Source: JAOUEE01 sp051011595
GTDB taxonomy: Bacteria > Actinomycetota > Acidimicrobiia > Acidimicrobiales > SHLQ01
DNA: 33,176 nt
Assembly: GCA_051011595.1 (NCBI GenBank)
Contig: JBPCTQ010000043.1
Span: 1-33,176, forward strand
Reading direction: 5' to 3'
Part shown: one piece after another, positions 7,696 to 15,653 of the stretch
Numbering within the stretch: the stretch's first letter is position 1
Layout of the letters: each line of letters opens with the position of its first letter
Made by a program: the position numbers and the translations under genes
The notes under the pieces: generated by a model
Told to the model about the DNA's origin: nothing
Database searches by the model: none
What the model saw: only the letters and a program-made list of their open reading frames with translations

Positions 7696-8487
7696 TTGGA
7701 CTCCGAGATCATCTCAGAAGCGGATCTCATGATCGAAGCCCCACAACGTTCGGCCCGGCGCGGGTACGACCGCGAGGAGGTCGACGCCTTCGTCGACGCC
7801 ACCCGGTCACGGCTGCAGACCATGGCCAGCCGGCTGGGGCAACAGCAGAGCGAGCTGCAACGCCTCGAGTCCGAGAATCGCTCCTTCAGTCGCACCATCG
7901 ACATAGCGGTCACCGCCGCCGAGGAAGTGATGGCCGAGGCCACCGTGACCGCGGCGTCCGCCGTGGCCGAGGCCGAGGCTCACGCGGCTGATGTTCTGGA
8001 GATCGCCGACCGTCGTTCGGCGGAGATCCTCGCCGCCGCCGAGGCGGAAGCCCACGAACGCGTGGTCGTGGCCCAGGCCGATGCCCGCGACGCAATGAGT
8101 CGTGAGCAGGCTCGAATCGAAGCCGAGCTGGAGATGGTGGCTGCCCTGCAGCGTCACACCGCGACCGAGCGCTCAGCTCTCGATGTCACCCGCAACGAAC
8201 TGGTGGAGCGGCTCCGAGGAGCCGGTGCCTACCTGATGGCGGTGGCCGACGGCCCGGTCGAGGCCGGCCAACAGCTGTTGGAGGCGCGCGATCGCCCGCT
8301 GGCCGACGACACCGATGGTGATGGCGTGGACGTGGATTCCGAGGCGGTGGCCGAGGCCACCCCGGTGGAGGGGTTCACTCCTCTCGCCGATCTCGACGAT
8401 GTCGAGGCTGACCGTCTCGACGAGCACACCGAATTCTTCTCCGACGACATCGAGGACGATCCCAGCCGGAAGTGGATCCTGGGCTGA
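7696..8487 (+). CDS. DivIVA-like coiled-coil protein
   Basis: A protein of about 263 residues with an N-terminal DivIVA-type segment (RRGYDREEVDAFVDATRSRL, about 18-37), where DivIVA proteins bind curved membrane at poles and septa. A long Ala/Glu-rich coiled coil follows to about residue 180 (VAEAEAHAADVLEIADRR, ILAAAEAEAHERV). The C-terminal 70 residues are acidic and probably disordered (DDTDGDGVDVDSEA, FSDDIEDDPS). Actinomycete relatives such as Wag31 and SepIVA direct polar growth and wall synthesis; a similar scaffolding role is inferred. The TTG start at 7696 follows from the spaced GGAGG; ATG at 7663 would add 11 residues. It is divergent from the GGCT-like gene and upstream of the dioxygenase gene. 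Confidence 0.8.
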   Translation: MDSEIISEADLMIEAPQRSARRGYDREEVDAFVDATRSRLQTMASRLGQQQSELQRLESENRSFSRTIDIAVTAAEEVMAEATVTAASAVAEAEAHAADVLEIADRRSAEILAAAEAEAHERVVVAQADARDAMSREQARIEAELEMVAALQRHTATERSALDVTRNELVERLRGAGAYLMAVADGPVEAGQQLLEARDRPLADDTDGDGVDVDSEAVAEATPVEGFTPLADLDDVEADRLDEHTEFFSDDIEDDPSRKWILG

Positions 8488-8544
8488 TCCTCGCCCGCGG
8501 GAACCCGACTCGACCTCCGCGTCGCGGTCGGACATGCTGACGGG

Positions 8545-9399
8545 ATGGTGTTTCGCGTCGAACCGGTCGCCGGTTCGTTGGGTGCGGTCCTCGACGGGAT
8601 CGACGTGCGCGATCTCGATGAGGCCGGCATCGAAACCCTGCGGGAGCACATTCACACCTACGAGGTGGTGTTCCTACCGGGTCAGCATCTCGACGACGAC
8701 GAACAACTGACCCTGGGCGCTCAACTCGGACCACTCCGAGGGTTCGCTTTCGCCAGCGTGTTGGGCGGCGTCGATGACGACGCGCCACCGACGCTGACGG
8801 CCATTCGCGACTCAGCCGAGAGCCCACCGGCCACCGACGGTTGGCACACCGATGTGACCTGGACGGCCGAACCGCCCGATTACGCCGTGTTGCGGGCCGT
8901 GACGGTGCCCGAATCGGGGGGCGACACGATGTGGGCGTCGTTGACGGCTGCGTACCGTGACCTGTCGGACACCATGCGCCGATTCATCGACGACCTCGTC
9001 GTGGTCCACGACAACTCGACCTTCATCGAAAGTGTGCGCGAGAAGATGGGCGCAGAGCAGTTCGAGGCGCTCGAGATCGGGCCCAAGCTGCAGGCCGGCT
9101 TCCCGCCGGTCCACCACCCGCTGGTCAGAACCCACCCCGACACGGGCGCCCGGGCCCTGTTCCTGGCTGGGAACTTCATGCGCTACGTCGAGGGCCTCAC
9201 GGCGGCCGAGAGCGACAACCTGCTCGGCTTCCTGGCCGGTCATCTCGATCAACATCGGTTCCACCTGCGGTGGCGGTGGCACGAGGGTGACGTCGTCATC
9301 TGGGACGAGCGCACCACCAACCATCGTGGGGTGAGTGACCACTTTCCCCAGGAGCGCGAGGTTCGCCGCATCGAGGTCGGCGGCAGCGTGCCTGTCTGA
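8545..9399 (+). CDS. TauD/TfdA-family Fe(II)/2-oxoglutarate dioxygenase
   Basis: A 284-residue cytoplasmic enzyme that would use Fe(II), O2 and 2-oxoglutarate to hydroxylate a small organic acid; taurine/sulfonate or aryloxyalkanoate substrates are typical of the family. The iron ligands are H101 and D103 in GWHTDVTW and H260 in TTNHRGVSDH, with R274/R275 placed to bind 2-oxoglutarate. DTMWASL (127-133) and GDVVIWDERTTNH (248-260) are standard family blocks. Length and motif spacing match TauD closely. Substrate is unknown: no taurine transporter or sulfonate genes lie nearby. It follows the DivIVA-like gene after 57 bases. Confidence 0.9.
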   Translation: MVFRVEPVAGSLGAVLDGIDVRDLDEAGIETLREHIHTYEVVFLPGQHLDDDEQLTLGAQLGPLRGFAFASVLGGVDDDAPPTLTAIRDSAESPPATDGWHTDVTWTAEPPDYAVLRAVTVPESGGDTMWASLTAAYRDLSDTMRRFIDDLVVVHDNSTFIESVREKMGAEQFEALEIGPKLQAGFPPVHHPLVRTHPDTGARALFLAGNFMRYVEGLTAAESDNLLGFLAGHLDQHRFHLRWRWHEGDVVIWDERTTNHRGVSDHFPQEREVRRIEVGGSVPV

Positions 9400-9400
9400 C

Positions 9401-9416
9401 CTACGTAGTACTACCG
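9401..9416. promoter_or_regulatory. AT-richer palindrome pair before beta-propeller gene
   Basis: CTACGTAG (9401-9408) and GTAGTACTAC (9405-9414) are overlapping perfect palindromes directly after the dioxygenase stop and about 45 bases before the next start. Such an AT-richer palindrome is rare in this GC-rich window. It could be an operator for the beta-propeller gene; a related CGGTAGTACCG occurs at 15519-15529. Confidence 0.3.
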
Positions 9417-9445
9417 ATGACGGCTGGATCGTTGCGGGCGAGGGT

Positions 9446-9451
9446 GGGAGG
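9446..9451 (+). promoter_or_regulatory. Ribosome binding site fixing a GTG start
   Basis: GGGAGG ends eight bases before GTG at 9460. The in-frame GTG at 9451 overlaps this site and cannot be served by it, so 9460 is the preferred start. Confidence 0.6.
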
Positions 9452-9459
9452 TGTTCGCG

Positions 9460-12147
9460 GTGAAAGGACCCTCGGTGTCTTCGACTTCGGTAGCTCGGTT
9501 TCGGTTCGTGTTGGTTGTGTTCACCGTGGTGATCCTGGGTTCGGGTTGTGCGTTGTTGGCCCGGACCAGCACCGACGGTTCGGGGGATCCCTTCACTGTC
9601 GATGCCCGCAACCCCGAATTGTCGGGCGACGGACGCTACGCGGTCTTCGAATCGGCTGATCCCGGTATTGTCGCGGGCGACACCAACGGCAAGAAGGACA
9701 TCTTCCTTCGCGACCACCAGTCGATGAGCACCGAGGCGATCTCGGTGAATCCCTCCTCGGTCCCCGGCGACGGGGAGAGTTTCGGTGCCGACATCTCCGC
9801 CGACGGCCGGTTCGTGGTCTTCTCGTCGTCGTCCACCGATCTGGTGGCCGGTGACACCAACGGGTTCTACGACGTGTTCGTCCGCGATCGCCAAGCCGGC
9901 ACGACCGAGCGAGTCAACTCCGGCATCTTCGGCGCCGAGACCAACGGTCACTCCTACGCCGGGTCGATCTCCGACGACGGCAGATACGTGGCGTTCTACT
10001 CCTCGGCGTCGAACGTGGTGTTCATCGACAACAACAACTCGTCGGATGTGTTCGTTGTCGATCGAACGACCGGCTTGCCCACGCTGGTGAGTCACGAGCC
10101 GGTCGGGTTCCCAGCCAACGGTGGCAGCTACGCACCGGTGATCTCGGCCGACGGGTCGACCGTGGTGTACCAGTCCGATGCCAGCAACGTGGTTGCGGGT
10201 GACACCAACGCGGCCACCGATGTCTTCTGGTGGGAGCGGGTCAGCGATCGCAACGTGCTCGCCTCGGTCCCCGATGGCGGCGGGGTGGCGAACGGCCCGA
10301 GTCGGACCCCGGATGTGTCGGCCGACGGCCGTCATGTGACCTACCAGTCTCAGGCCACCAACATGGCACCGACCGATACCGACAGCTTCTACGACGTGTT
10401 CCGTCGCGACATGGTCTCGGCCGCGACGGTGCAGGCCTCGGTGACGCCGTCGGGCGCAGGGGCCGGCGGTTCGAGTACCTACGCCAGCATCAGCGGCGAC
10501 GGGGCCCGGGTGGCGTTCCGGTCCTCGGCCGGCGACATCGACCCAGCCGACTCCAACGGAGTGCTCGACGTCTTCGTGTGGCAGGAGGATTCGGTCGAAC
10601 GGGTCTCGGTGGCGACAGACTTCCTCGGCGGGGTGATCGAAGGCAACGGAAACTCACTCCAGCCGTCGCTCAGCGACGACGGCTCGGCCGTGGGATTCGA
10701 GACGGCGGCCACCAATCTCTTGGCCGATGACATCAACGGCGTCACCGACATCGCCGTCCGGGCGGCCCGAACCCCACGCATCGAGGAGGTGCGTGGGTCG
10801 CTGGTGGCGGGAAAGACCCGACAGCTTCAGCTGCTTGGCTCCGACTTCCCACCGGATGCGTACGTCAGCGTGCAGGGCGACGGCGTCGGGGCAACGAGTG
10901 TGCTCTCGTGGACCCCGACGGAGTTGCTGGTGGAGGTGGGAATGCTCTCGACGGCGCCGACGGGTCCCCGCCAGGTCTGGGTCATCGACAACCTCCAGGC
11001 CTTGTTCGGCCATCCGATCGGTGCCGGTGACCACGTCGAGGTCGATGTGGGTACCGACAGTGTGATCAGTGACCCACCCGGAGGGGCGGCCGATGGTGTC
11101 GTGGCCGACCACTTCGGGCTGTCGGCCGACGGCCGCTACAGCGCGTTCGCCACATCAGCCACCAACCTGGTGGCGGGCGACACCAATGGGGTCGACGACG
11201 TCTACCGCTACGACGCCCAAACCGGGATTCTGGATCGCGCCTCAGTCACGACCGCAGGTGCCGAGTTGGCGGTACCAGTGCGCAGCGCCACGGTGAGCGA
11301 TGACGGGCGGTACGTGGTGTTCGAGGCCCTGGGCCAGGTCGGCGGCGACTACTACGAAACGGTGTACGTGAAGGACATGGTCACGGGAACCCTCACCGCG
11401 GCGTCCGGTCCATGGTGCTCACCGAGCGTCGTGCACGGAGCATCGCCGGTGATCTCCGGCGACGGAGCGGTGGTGGTGTTCACGCGACCGTGGGCTTCGG
11501 GCTGCACGGGGGGCACCGACCGAGGAGTCTTCCGTTGGAACCGGGTCAGCGGTGTCACCGAGACGGTGTCGACCGACTCCAGCGGCGCCGACGCCACCTG
11601 GAATCACTATTCACGCCCCAGGGTCGACGCCGACGGCGACCGGGTGGTGTACCAGCTCGGGAACTGGGTGTTCCTGCGGGACTGGGACGTGGCCCCGGGT
11701 GGAGCCGGCTGGCAGACCTGGGTCAACGAGACCAACTCCAGCTACTACATCTCTGAACCCGACATCGATGCCGCCGGCGAGCGGGTGGTGTACCGCGCCG
11801 GACCGGCTGGCGCTCCCAGCCAGGCGTTCGTGTACGACCACACCAACGGGTCCACCGTGCAGGTCAGCCACGACGGGTCGGGTGGCAACCTGCCCGAGAG
11901 CGCCGACCACCCTCGTATCAGCGGTGACGGCCAATGGTTCACCTTCAGGTCGCTGGCTGGGCTGTCCGGCTTGGCCGGTTTCCCAGGCGGAGATCTCTAC
12001 CTGGCCGACACGCAGGGAGTGCAGCTGGAAATAGTGGCCGACGGGCAGTTCGCACCCGAGATCGGCGCCACCCTCGACTGCATCCTCTACCGGGCCTATG
12101 GCGGGGATTTGCGGTTGTTCGACCGCGACGGATCGTGTTCGGACTGA
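9460..12147 (+). CDS. Exported double seven-bladed beta-propeller protein (TolB/WD40-like)
   Basis: An 895-residue secreted protein. The N-terminus has basic residues, a hydrophobic stretch (17-29) and LGSGC ending at Cys30, a possible though non-canonical lipobox, so it is exported and perhaps lipid-anchored. Residues about 50-440 hold seven blades of the form [IL]SxDGRxVxFxSxAxNxVAGDTNGxxDVFVRD, the pattern of TolB/PD40 propellers. About 441-540 looks like an IPT/TIG-type immunoglobulin domain (IEEVRGSLVAGKTRQLQLLG). A second set of seven weaker blades (LSADGRYSAF, VSDDGRYVVF, ISGDGAVVVF and on) fills about 550-895. GDTNGxxD loops resemble Asp/Asn-rich calcium-binding turns. It probably binds polymers or proteins at the cell surface; no catalytic motif is seen. 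Confidence 0.83.
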   Translation: MKGPSVSSTSVARFRFVLVVFTVVILGSGCALLARTSTDGSGDPFTVDARNPELSGDGRYAVFESADPGIVAGDTNGKKDIFLRDHQSMSTEAISVNPSSVPGDGESFGADISADGRFVVFSSSSTDLVAGDTNGFYDVFVRDRQAGTTERVNSGIFGAETNGHSYAGSISDDGRYVAFYSSASNVVFIDNNNSSDVFVVDRTTGLPTLVSHEPVGFPANGGSYAPVISADGSTVVYQSDASNVVAGDTNAATDVFWWERVSDRNVLASVPDGGGVANGPSRTPDVSADGRHVTYQSQATNMAPTDTDSFYDVFRRDMVSAATVQASVTPSGAGAGGSSTYASISGDGARVAFRSSAGDIDPADSNGVLDVFVWQEDSVERVSVATDFLGGVIEGNGNSLQPSLSDDGSAVGFETAATNLLADDINGVTDIAVRAARTPRIEEVRGSLVAGKTRQLQLLGSDFPPDAYVSVQGDGVGATSVLSWTPTELLVEVGMLSTAPTGPRQVWVIDNLQALFGHPIGAGDHVEVDVGTDSVISDPPGGAADGVVADHFGLSADGRYSAFATSATNLVAGDTNGVDDVYRYDAQTGILDRASVTTAGAELAVPVRSATVSDDGRYVVFEALGQVGGDYYETVYVKDMVTGTLTAASGPWCSPSVVHGASPVISGDGAVVVFTRPWASGCTGGTDRGVFRWNRVSGVTETVSTDSSGADATWNHYSRPRVDADGDRVVYQLGNWVFLRDWDVAPGGAGWQTWVNETNSSYYISEPDIDAAGERVVYRAGPAGAPSQAFVYDHTNGSTVQVSHDGSGGNLPESADHPRISGDGQWFTFRSLAGLSGLAGFPGGDLYLADTQGVQLEIVADGQFAPEIGATLDCILYRAYGGDLRLFDRDGSCSD

Positions 12148-12151
12148 TCCG

Positions 12152-12967
12152 TCAGAGGCGACCGTCGGGTCGCAGGTCAGGGGGAATCCAGTTCGGTGCC
12201 CGACGCTCCTTGAAGGCCGCGAATCCCTCGGCGTATTCGGGATTGAACAGCCCGGCCTCCATCGACACGCGGTCGTAGTAGCCGTACTGACGATTGATCT
12301 CCCGCTTCACGGTGACCCGCGCCTCGGGTGCGGCCCGGGTGGCCTCGGTGAGCACCTCGAGCCCCTCGGCCACGACGTCGTCGGTCTGCGCCAGCCTGGT
12401 CGCCAAACCCCAGTCGAGGGCGGTGGCGGCGTCGATGGTGCGCCCGGTGAGCAGCATGTCGCGGGCGCGGGGGATACCGATCTGTGCGGGCAGGTACTGG
12501 GCGTAGCCGGTGTCGGCAATACCGCGCAGTGTCTCCGGTGCCCGGAAGGTGGCCGTCGGAGCGACGACGGTGACGTCGCTCAGCATGGCGATGAGCAGCC
12601 CGCCGCCCTGGCAGATGCCGTTGACGGCCGACACGACCGGCTTGCGGGAGTTGCGCACCGCCTCGAACGGAGTGACCTCCATACCCAACAGGCCCAGTTG
12701 GCCCCACGGTGTCTCGTCGTCGCCGCCGATGTCGCCACCGGGAATGAACACGTCGCCGGTGCCGGTGATGACCAGGCCGGCCAGCTCGTCGGTGCGGTTG
12801 ACGTGATCAACGGCGTAGCGAACTCCGAAGTACATCGACGGTGTCATGGCGTTGCGGCGGTGGGGACGGTCGACGGTCACGACCGCGAGGCTGCCGCGCC
12901 GTTCGAAGTGGAGGAACCGGGTTCCCAACCAATCCCCCTCGGGAGGCCGGGCCGTCTCGTCGGTCAT
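12152..12967 (-). CDS. Enoyl-CoA hydratase/isomerase (crotonase) family protein
   Basis: A 271-residue crotonase-fold protein acting on an acyl-CoA thioester in the cytoplasm. LAVVTVDRPHRRNAM (27-41) is the N-terminal CoA-binding block; the oxyanion-hole segments are FIPGGDI (74-80) and NGICQGGGL (116-124). Of the two hydratase glutamates, the one in APETLRG (E145) is present, but the position after GGG-x (crotonase Glu144, GGGCELA) is Leu125 in GGGLLIA. A classic hydratase is therefore unlikely; an isomerase, hydrolase or other crotonase reaction is more probable. The stop lies 4 bases from the end of the convergent beta-propeller gene. It follows the ABC ATPase gene by 12 bases on the same strand, so it may be read as the last gene of that unit. 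Confidence 0.88.
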   Translation of the reverse strand: MTDETARPPEGDWLGTRFLHFERRGSLAVVTVDRPHRRNAMTPSMYFGVRYAVDHVNRTDELAGLVITGTGDVFIPGGDIGGDDETPWGQLGLLGMEVTPFEAVRNSRKPVVSAVNGICQGGGLLIAMLSDVTVVAPTATFRAPETLRGIADTGYAQYLPAQIGIPRARDMLLTGRTIDAATALDWGLATRLAQTDDVVAEGLEVLTEATRAAPEARVTVKREINRQYGYYDRVSMEAGLFNPEYAEGFAAFKERRAPNWIPPDLRPDGRL

Positions 12968-12979
12968 CGTGGTCCCCGC

Positions 12980-13759
12980 TCAGTCGTCGTTGATCAGCAG
13001 GTCCGGATTCTCGTCGAGGTCCTCATAGGCGTCCATGACGTCGTCGGCCGGCCCGTCCATCTTGATCAGCCCACCCTCGATCCAGATGGCCCGATCGCAC
13101 AGTCGCCGCACAGGTGCGGCGCCGTGTGAGGTGAAGATCACCGTGGATCCGGTGGCGATGACCTTCTCGAGGGTGCTGAGGCACTTCACCTTGAAGTCCT
13201 TGTCGCCCACGGCCAGGACCTCGTCGATCAACAAGAACTCGGGATCGCAGTGCATGGCCGCGGCGAACCCGACCCGCATACGCATGCCCTGGCTGTACGT
13301 ACGGACCGGTTGGTCGAACGCTCCGCCGATGCCGGAGAACTCCTTGATCTGCGGCATGCGCTCGAGCACCTCGGACTTCTCCAGCCCGGCCAACATGCCG
13401 AGCGTGGTGGCGAACTCGCGCCCGGTCAACACATTGGGGACCCCCACACCGAGGGCCAACAGGCACGGGTTGGGGTAGTGGCACACCACCTCACCCTTGC
13501 TGGGTACCGTCACCCCGCACATGAGGCGCAGCAGCGTCGACTTTCCGGCTCCGTTGAGTCCCACGATGCCGGTGGCGCCGCCCCGAGGAATGTCGAGGTT
13601 CACGCCGTTGATGACCCAATGTTCGGCTTTGGATCCTTCCCGACCGAGGTTGCGCAGCCGGGGGATACCTCCGTGGGCCAGGCGTTCGTAGTGTTTGTGC
13701 ACGTCGATCAACTCGACGGCGAGGCCCGACTCGTCGGTGGAGGAGAGGTTGGTGGTCAC
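12980..13759 (-). CDS. ABC polysaccharide exporter, ATP-binding subunit (TagH/Wzt-like)
   Basis: This 259-residue ATPase energises export of a lipid-linked glycan through the permease encoded just upstream. Walker A is GLNGAGKST (67-75), the signature is YSQGM (155-159, the variant found in the TagH/Wzt subfamily instead of LSGGQ), Walker B is FLLIDE (175-180) and the switch histidine is H212. A segment before the ATPase core (residues 20-48, with ERLAHGGIPRLR) is typical of this subfamily. It lacks the C-terminal carbohydrate-binding domain of O-antigen Wzt proteins and ends in an acidic tail, so it resembles TagH-core or simple capsule exporters. The GTG start overlaps the permease stop by 4 bp (GTGA). 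Confidence 0.93.
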   Translation of the reverse strand: MTTNLSSTDESGLAVELIDVHKHYERLAHGGIPRLRNLGREGSKAEHWVINGVNLDIPRGGATGIVGLNGAGKSTLLRLMCGVTVPSKGEVVCHYPNPCLLALGVGVPNVLTGREFATTLGMLAGLEKSEVLERMPQIKEFSGIGGAFDQPVRTYSQGMRMRVGFAAAMHCDPEFLLIDEVLAVGDKDFKVKCLSTLEKVIATGSTVIFTSHGAAPVRRLCDRAIWIEGGLIKMDGPADDVMDAYEDLDENPDLLINDD

Positions 13760-14568
13760 AGGTGGTCCGCCATGGTGCCCCGGGCCCGGCCATAGAGCCA
13801 CCACCCCAGGCTCATCAAACCGACCGTGACGACGGTTGCGTATGCCAGTGAGCCCCAGTCGGGTAGGACGCCCCACGCCATGACGTCGCGCATCGACATC
13901 AGGATGGCGGCGATGGGATTGACGTCGATGATCCACTCGAATCCGGTGCCCTCGATGTTCTCGGGGCCCCAGAAGACCGGACTCAGGTAGAACAGCATCG
14001 TGGTGGCGGTCTGGACCAGCAGGGTGATGTCGCGAATCCTGATGTTGAGGGCGGCCAGGATGTAGCCGGCACCGAGGATCATGAAGAAGTACAGCACCAT
14101 GATCGGGATGCTGAGCGCCAGCGTGTGCATCGGGATGCCGAGTCCCTGGGCCAGCAACAACAAGAAGATGATGGGAATCGACAACAGCAGATCGACGAAT
14201 GCGTTGCAGACCGACACCACGGGGAAGATGCGACGATCGACGCCGGCCAGGTTCACCAGCGCTTGATTGGTCATGGGTGACGTGGTGGCCATGTTGAGGC
14301 CCTGGGTGGCGGCGCGGATGAACAAGATGCCGACGAAGAGGTAGACGGTCTGGTTCCCGCCGGCCCGGATCCCGAGCGCCTTCTCGAAGACCAGGACGAA
14401 CACCAACATCCGGGCGAATGGTTCGGCCCACACCCACAACACTCCCAACGAGGCGCGCCGATACTTGGCGTTGAACGTCTGGCCGACGAGATGTCCGGTG
14501 ATCTCCATCTGCCGGACGAAGTGTTGCTTCTTGGAGCCGCGAGGCAGCGTGAATGAGGCGGTTGTCAT
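13756..14568 (-). CDS. ABC-2 polysaccharide export permease (TagG/Wzm-like)
   Basis: An integral membrane protein of 270 residues with six predicted helices, matching the ABC-2 family that moves undecaprenyl-linked teichoic acid, O-antigen or capsule chains. The N-terminal cytoplasmic helix (HFVRQMEITGHLVGQTFNAKYRRASLG, given in part) leads into LGVLWVWAEPFARMLVFVLV, and the late blocks TTMLFYLSPVFWGPENI and VNPIAAILMSMRDV are family hallmarks. The ATG at 14568 (MTTASFTLPRG) is used; a GTG at 14592 would add eight residues and neither has a clear ribosome site. It partners the ATPase gene, which overlaps its stop. A sulfotransferase gene lies upstream on the same strand. Confidence 0.92.
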   Translation of the reverse strand: MTTASFTLPRGSKKQHFVRQMEITGHLVGQTFNAKYRRASLGVLWVWAEPFARMLVFVLVFEKALGIRAGGNQTVYLFVGILFIRAATQGLNMATTSPMTNQALVNLAGVDRRIFPVVSVCNAFVDLLLSIPIIFLLLLAQGLGIPMHTLALSIPIMVLYFFMILGAGYILAALNIRIRDITLLVQTATTMLFYLSPVFWGPENIEGTGFEWIIDVNPIAAILMSMRDVMAWGVLPDWGSLAYATVVTVGLMSLGWWLYGRARGTMADHL

Positions 14569-14605
14569 CAGAGATGTGGGGGACGTGACCACCGAGTGGT
14601 CAACG

Positions 14606-14629
14606 CGTTTCCAGGATGGAGGGGAAACG
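14606..14629 (-). other. Small hairpin between sulfotransferase and permease genes
   Basis: CGTTTCC (14606-14612) and GGAAACG (14623-14629) form a 7-bp stem with a 10-base loop, 38 bases before the permease ATG. No T-run follows, so it is more likely an intercistronic mRNA structure that sets relative expression than a full terminator. Confidence 0.35.
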
Positions 14630-14659
14630 GGGTGAGTTCAAGCCGGCTGCGGTGGCCGA

Positions 14660-15448
14660 TCACGACAGCACAGAGGCGCCGTGTTTGCTGGCCGCACGGT
14701 GGTACAGCTTCCATTCGGGAGCGTTGGCCATGTTGAAGGCCATCGCCCGCTTGTTCCCGAGAACCTTACGAAGATTCTTGTTCTCCTCGACCATCGACGC
14801 AACGGCCGCCTTGGTGACGTTCTCGCGTGCCGCGAAGAACGTGAAGTCGGGCCAGAACTGCTGGATGTCACGTTGCCAGGCGGCTCGGGCGTCGTCGAAA
14901 GCCTCCACCAGTCCCACGTAGGGGAGGGAGCTGACGAAATCCCAGGCCTGGTGCATGAGCTCCTCGACCGGTGGCACCTTCTTGCCCTCGGCCCGCATCC
15001 GTTTGGCCCCGCTCAGTTGGCGGACCTGGGCGTTGATCACGGCCGGATGGTTGAGGCGGATCATCTCGTCGACGTATTCGGGGAACTCGTTGGCGCCGGC
15101 GATCTCGGCGGCCGGGGTCACCGGGCCCCGTTTGCGATCGAACTCGTAGACCGATCGGAGGCGGGTGAGCGGGCTGCGCAGCGCCAACAGTGGGTACACA
15201 CCCCCGGGGATGGAGTCGCCCAGCGGCGGCGTGAACTGGTGGGTGGACAGGGCCACCATGCCCGGCTCGGCGGCTCTCATGGCGGCCACATCGTCGTCGG
15301 TGACCGATGCGCCGAGCTCGTCCTTGTCGAAGGCCTTCCAGCCCTCCCCGAAGTTGTCGCGCAGCACCCGTTCGATCGACGTGCCGGCGTTCTTGAACAG
15401 GTGGATGTGGAGGATCAAGGGACGCTGTGGAGATGATCCCTCAGACAC
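14660..15448 (-). CDS. Sulfotransferase-family protein, probably glycan-modifying
   Basis: A 262-residue protein of the PAPS-dependent sulfotransferase superfamily. The 5'-phosphosulfate loop is HIHLFKNAGTSIERVL (14-29), close to the HIPKTGGTS pattern of the carbohydrate (type 2) sulfotransferases; the 3'-phosphate-binding part is LLALRSPLTRLRSVYEF (87-103), with R91 and S99. These enzymes move sulfate from PAPS to a hydroxyl, here probably on a sugar because the gene heads the minus-strand unit with the ABC exporter and faces the glycan kinase gene across a shared 205-base promoter region. No signal peptide is present, so it acts in the cytoplasm before export. The acceptor is not known. Confidence 0.83.
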   Translation of the reverse strand: MSEGSSPQRPLILHIHLFKNAGTSIERVLRDNFGEGWKAFDKDELGASVTDDDVAAMRAAEPGMVALSTHQFTPPLGDSIPGGVYPLLALRSPLTRLRSVYEFDRKRGPVTPAAEIAGANEFPEYVDEMIRLNHPAVINAQVRQLSGAKRMRAEGKKVPPVEELMHQAWDFVSSLPYVGLVEAFDDARAAWQRDIQQFWPDFTFFAARENVTKAAVASMVEENKNLRKVLGNKRAMAFNMANAPEWKLYHRAASKHGASVLS

Positions 15449-15653
15449 GGTCGGCCCTTTCTCATGGCGTGCCCGGTGGGGGCGACGTCACATTCGTGCT
15501 GCTGATGCCGATACTTGTCGGTAGTACCGTTGTTTGGCCATTCGACCAATCGTGGTACCGGCCTGAGCCAATACGGAGACTTTCGCCACACAGCGTGGTC
15601 CGGTACTGTCCCAGAGTCACGAAGTCCCGGAACGATTCAGAAAAAGGGTACCT
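15449..15653. promoter_or_regulatory. Divergent promoter region of the polysaccharide locus
   Basis: These 205 bases separate the sulfotransferase gene (minus) from the Wzc-like gene (plus) and contain no gene. The middle is AT-richer than its surroundings (about 15500-15650). Three GTAC-centred elements occur: CGGTAGTACCG (15519-15529, a perfect inverted repeat about a central G), GGTACC within 15554-15559, and CCGGTACTG near 15600-15608. They may bind a shared regulator. AAAAAGGG at 15641-15648 is the ribosome site for the kinase gene. Exact -10 and -35 boxes could not be fixed. Confidence 0.4.

Noticed and set aside
12098..13129. Open plus-strand frame of 343 codons opposite the crotonase gene
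   Set aside because: Antisense to a gene with crotonase motifs and to the start of the ABC ATPase reading; no recognisable product.
15535..15553. Simple -35/-10 promoter call around TTTGGCCATTCGACCAATCG
   Set aside because: Several equally weak hexamer pairs fit in this region and none is clearly better, so only the region as a whole was annotated.
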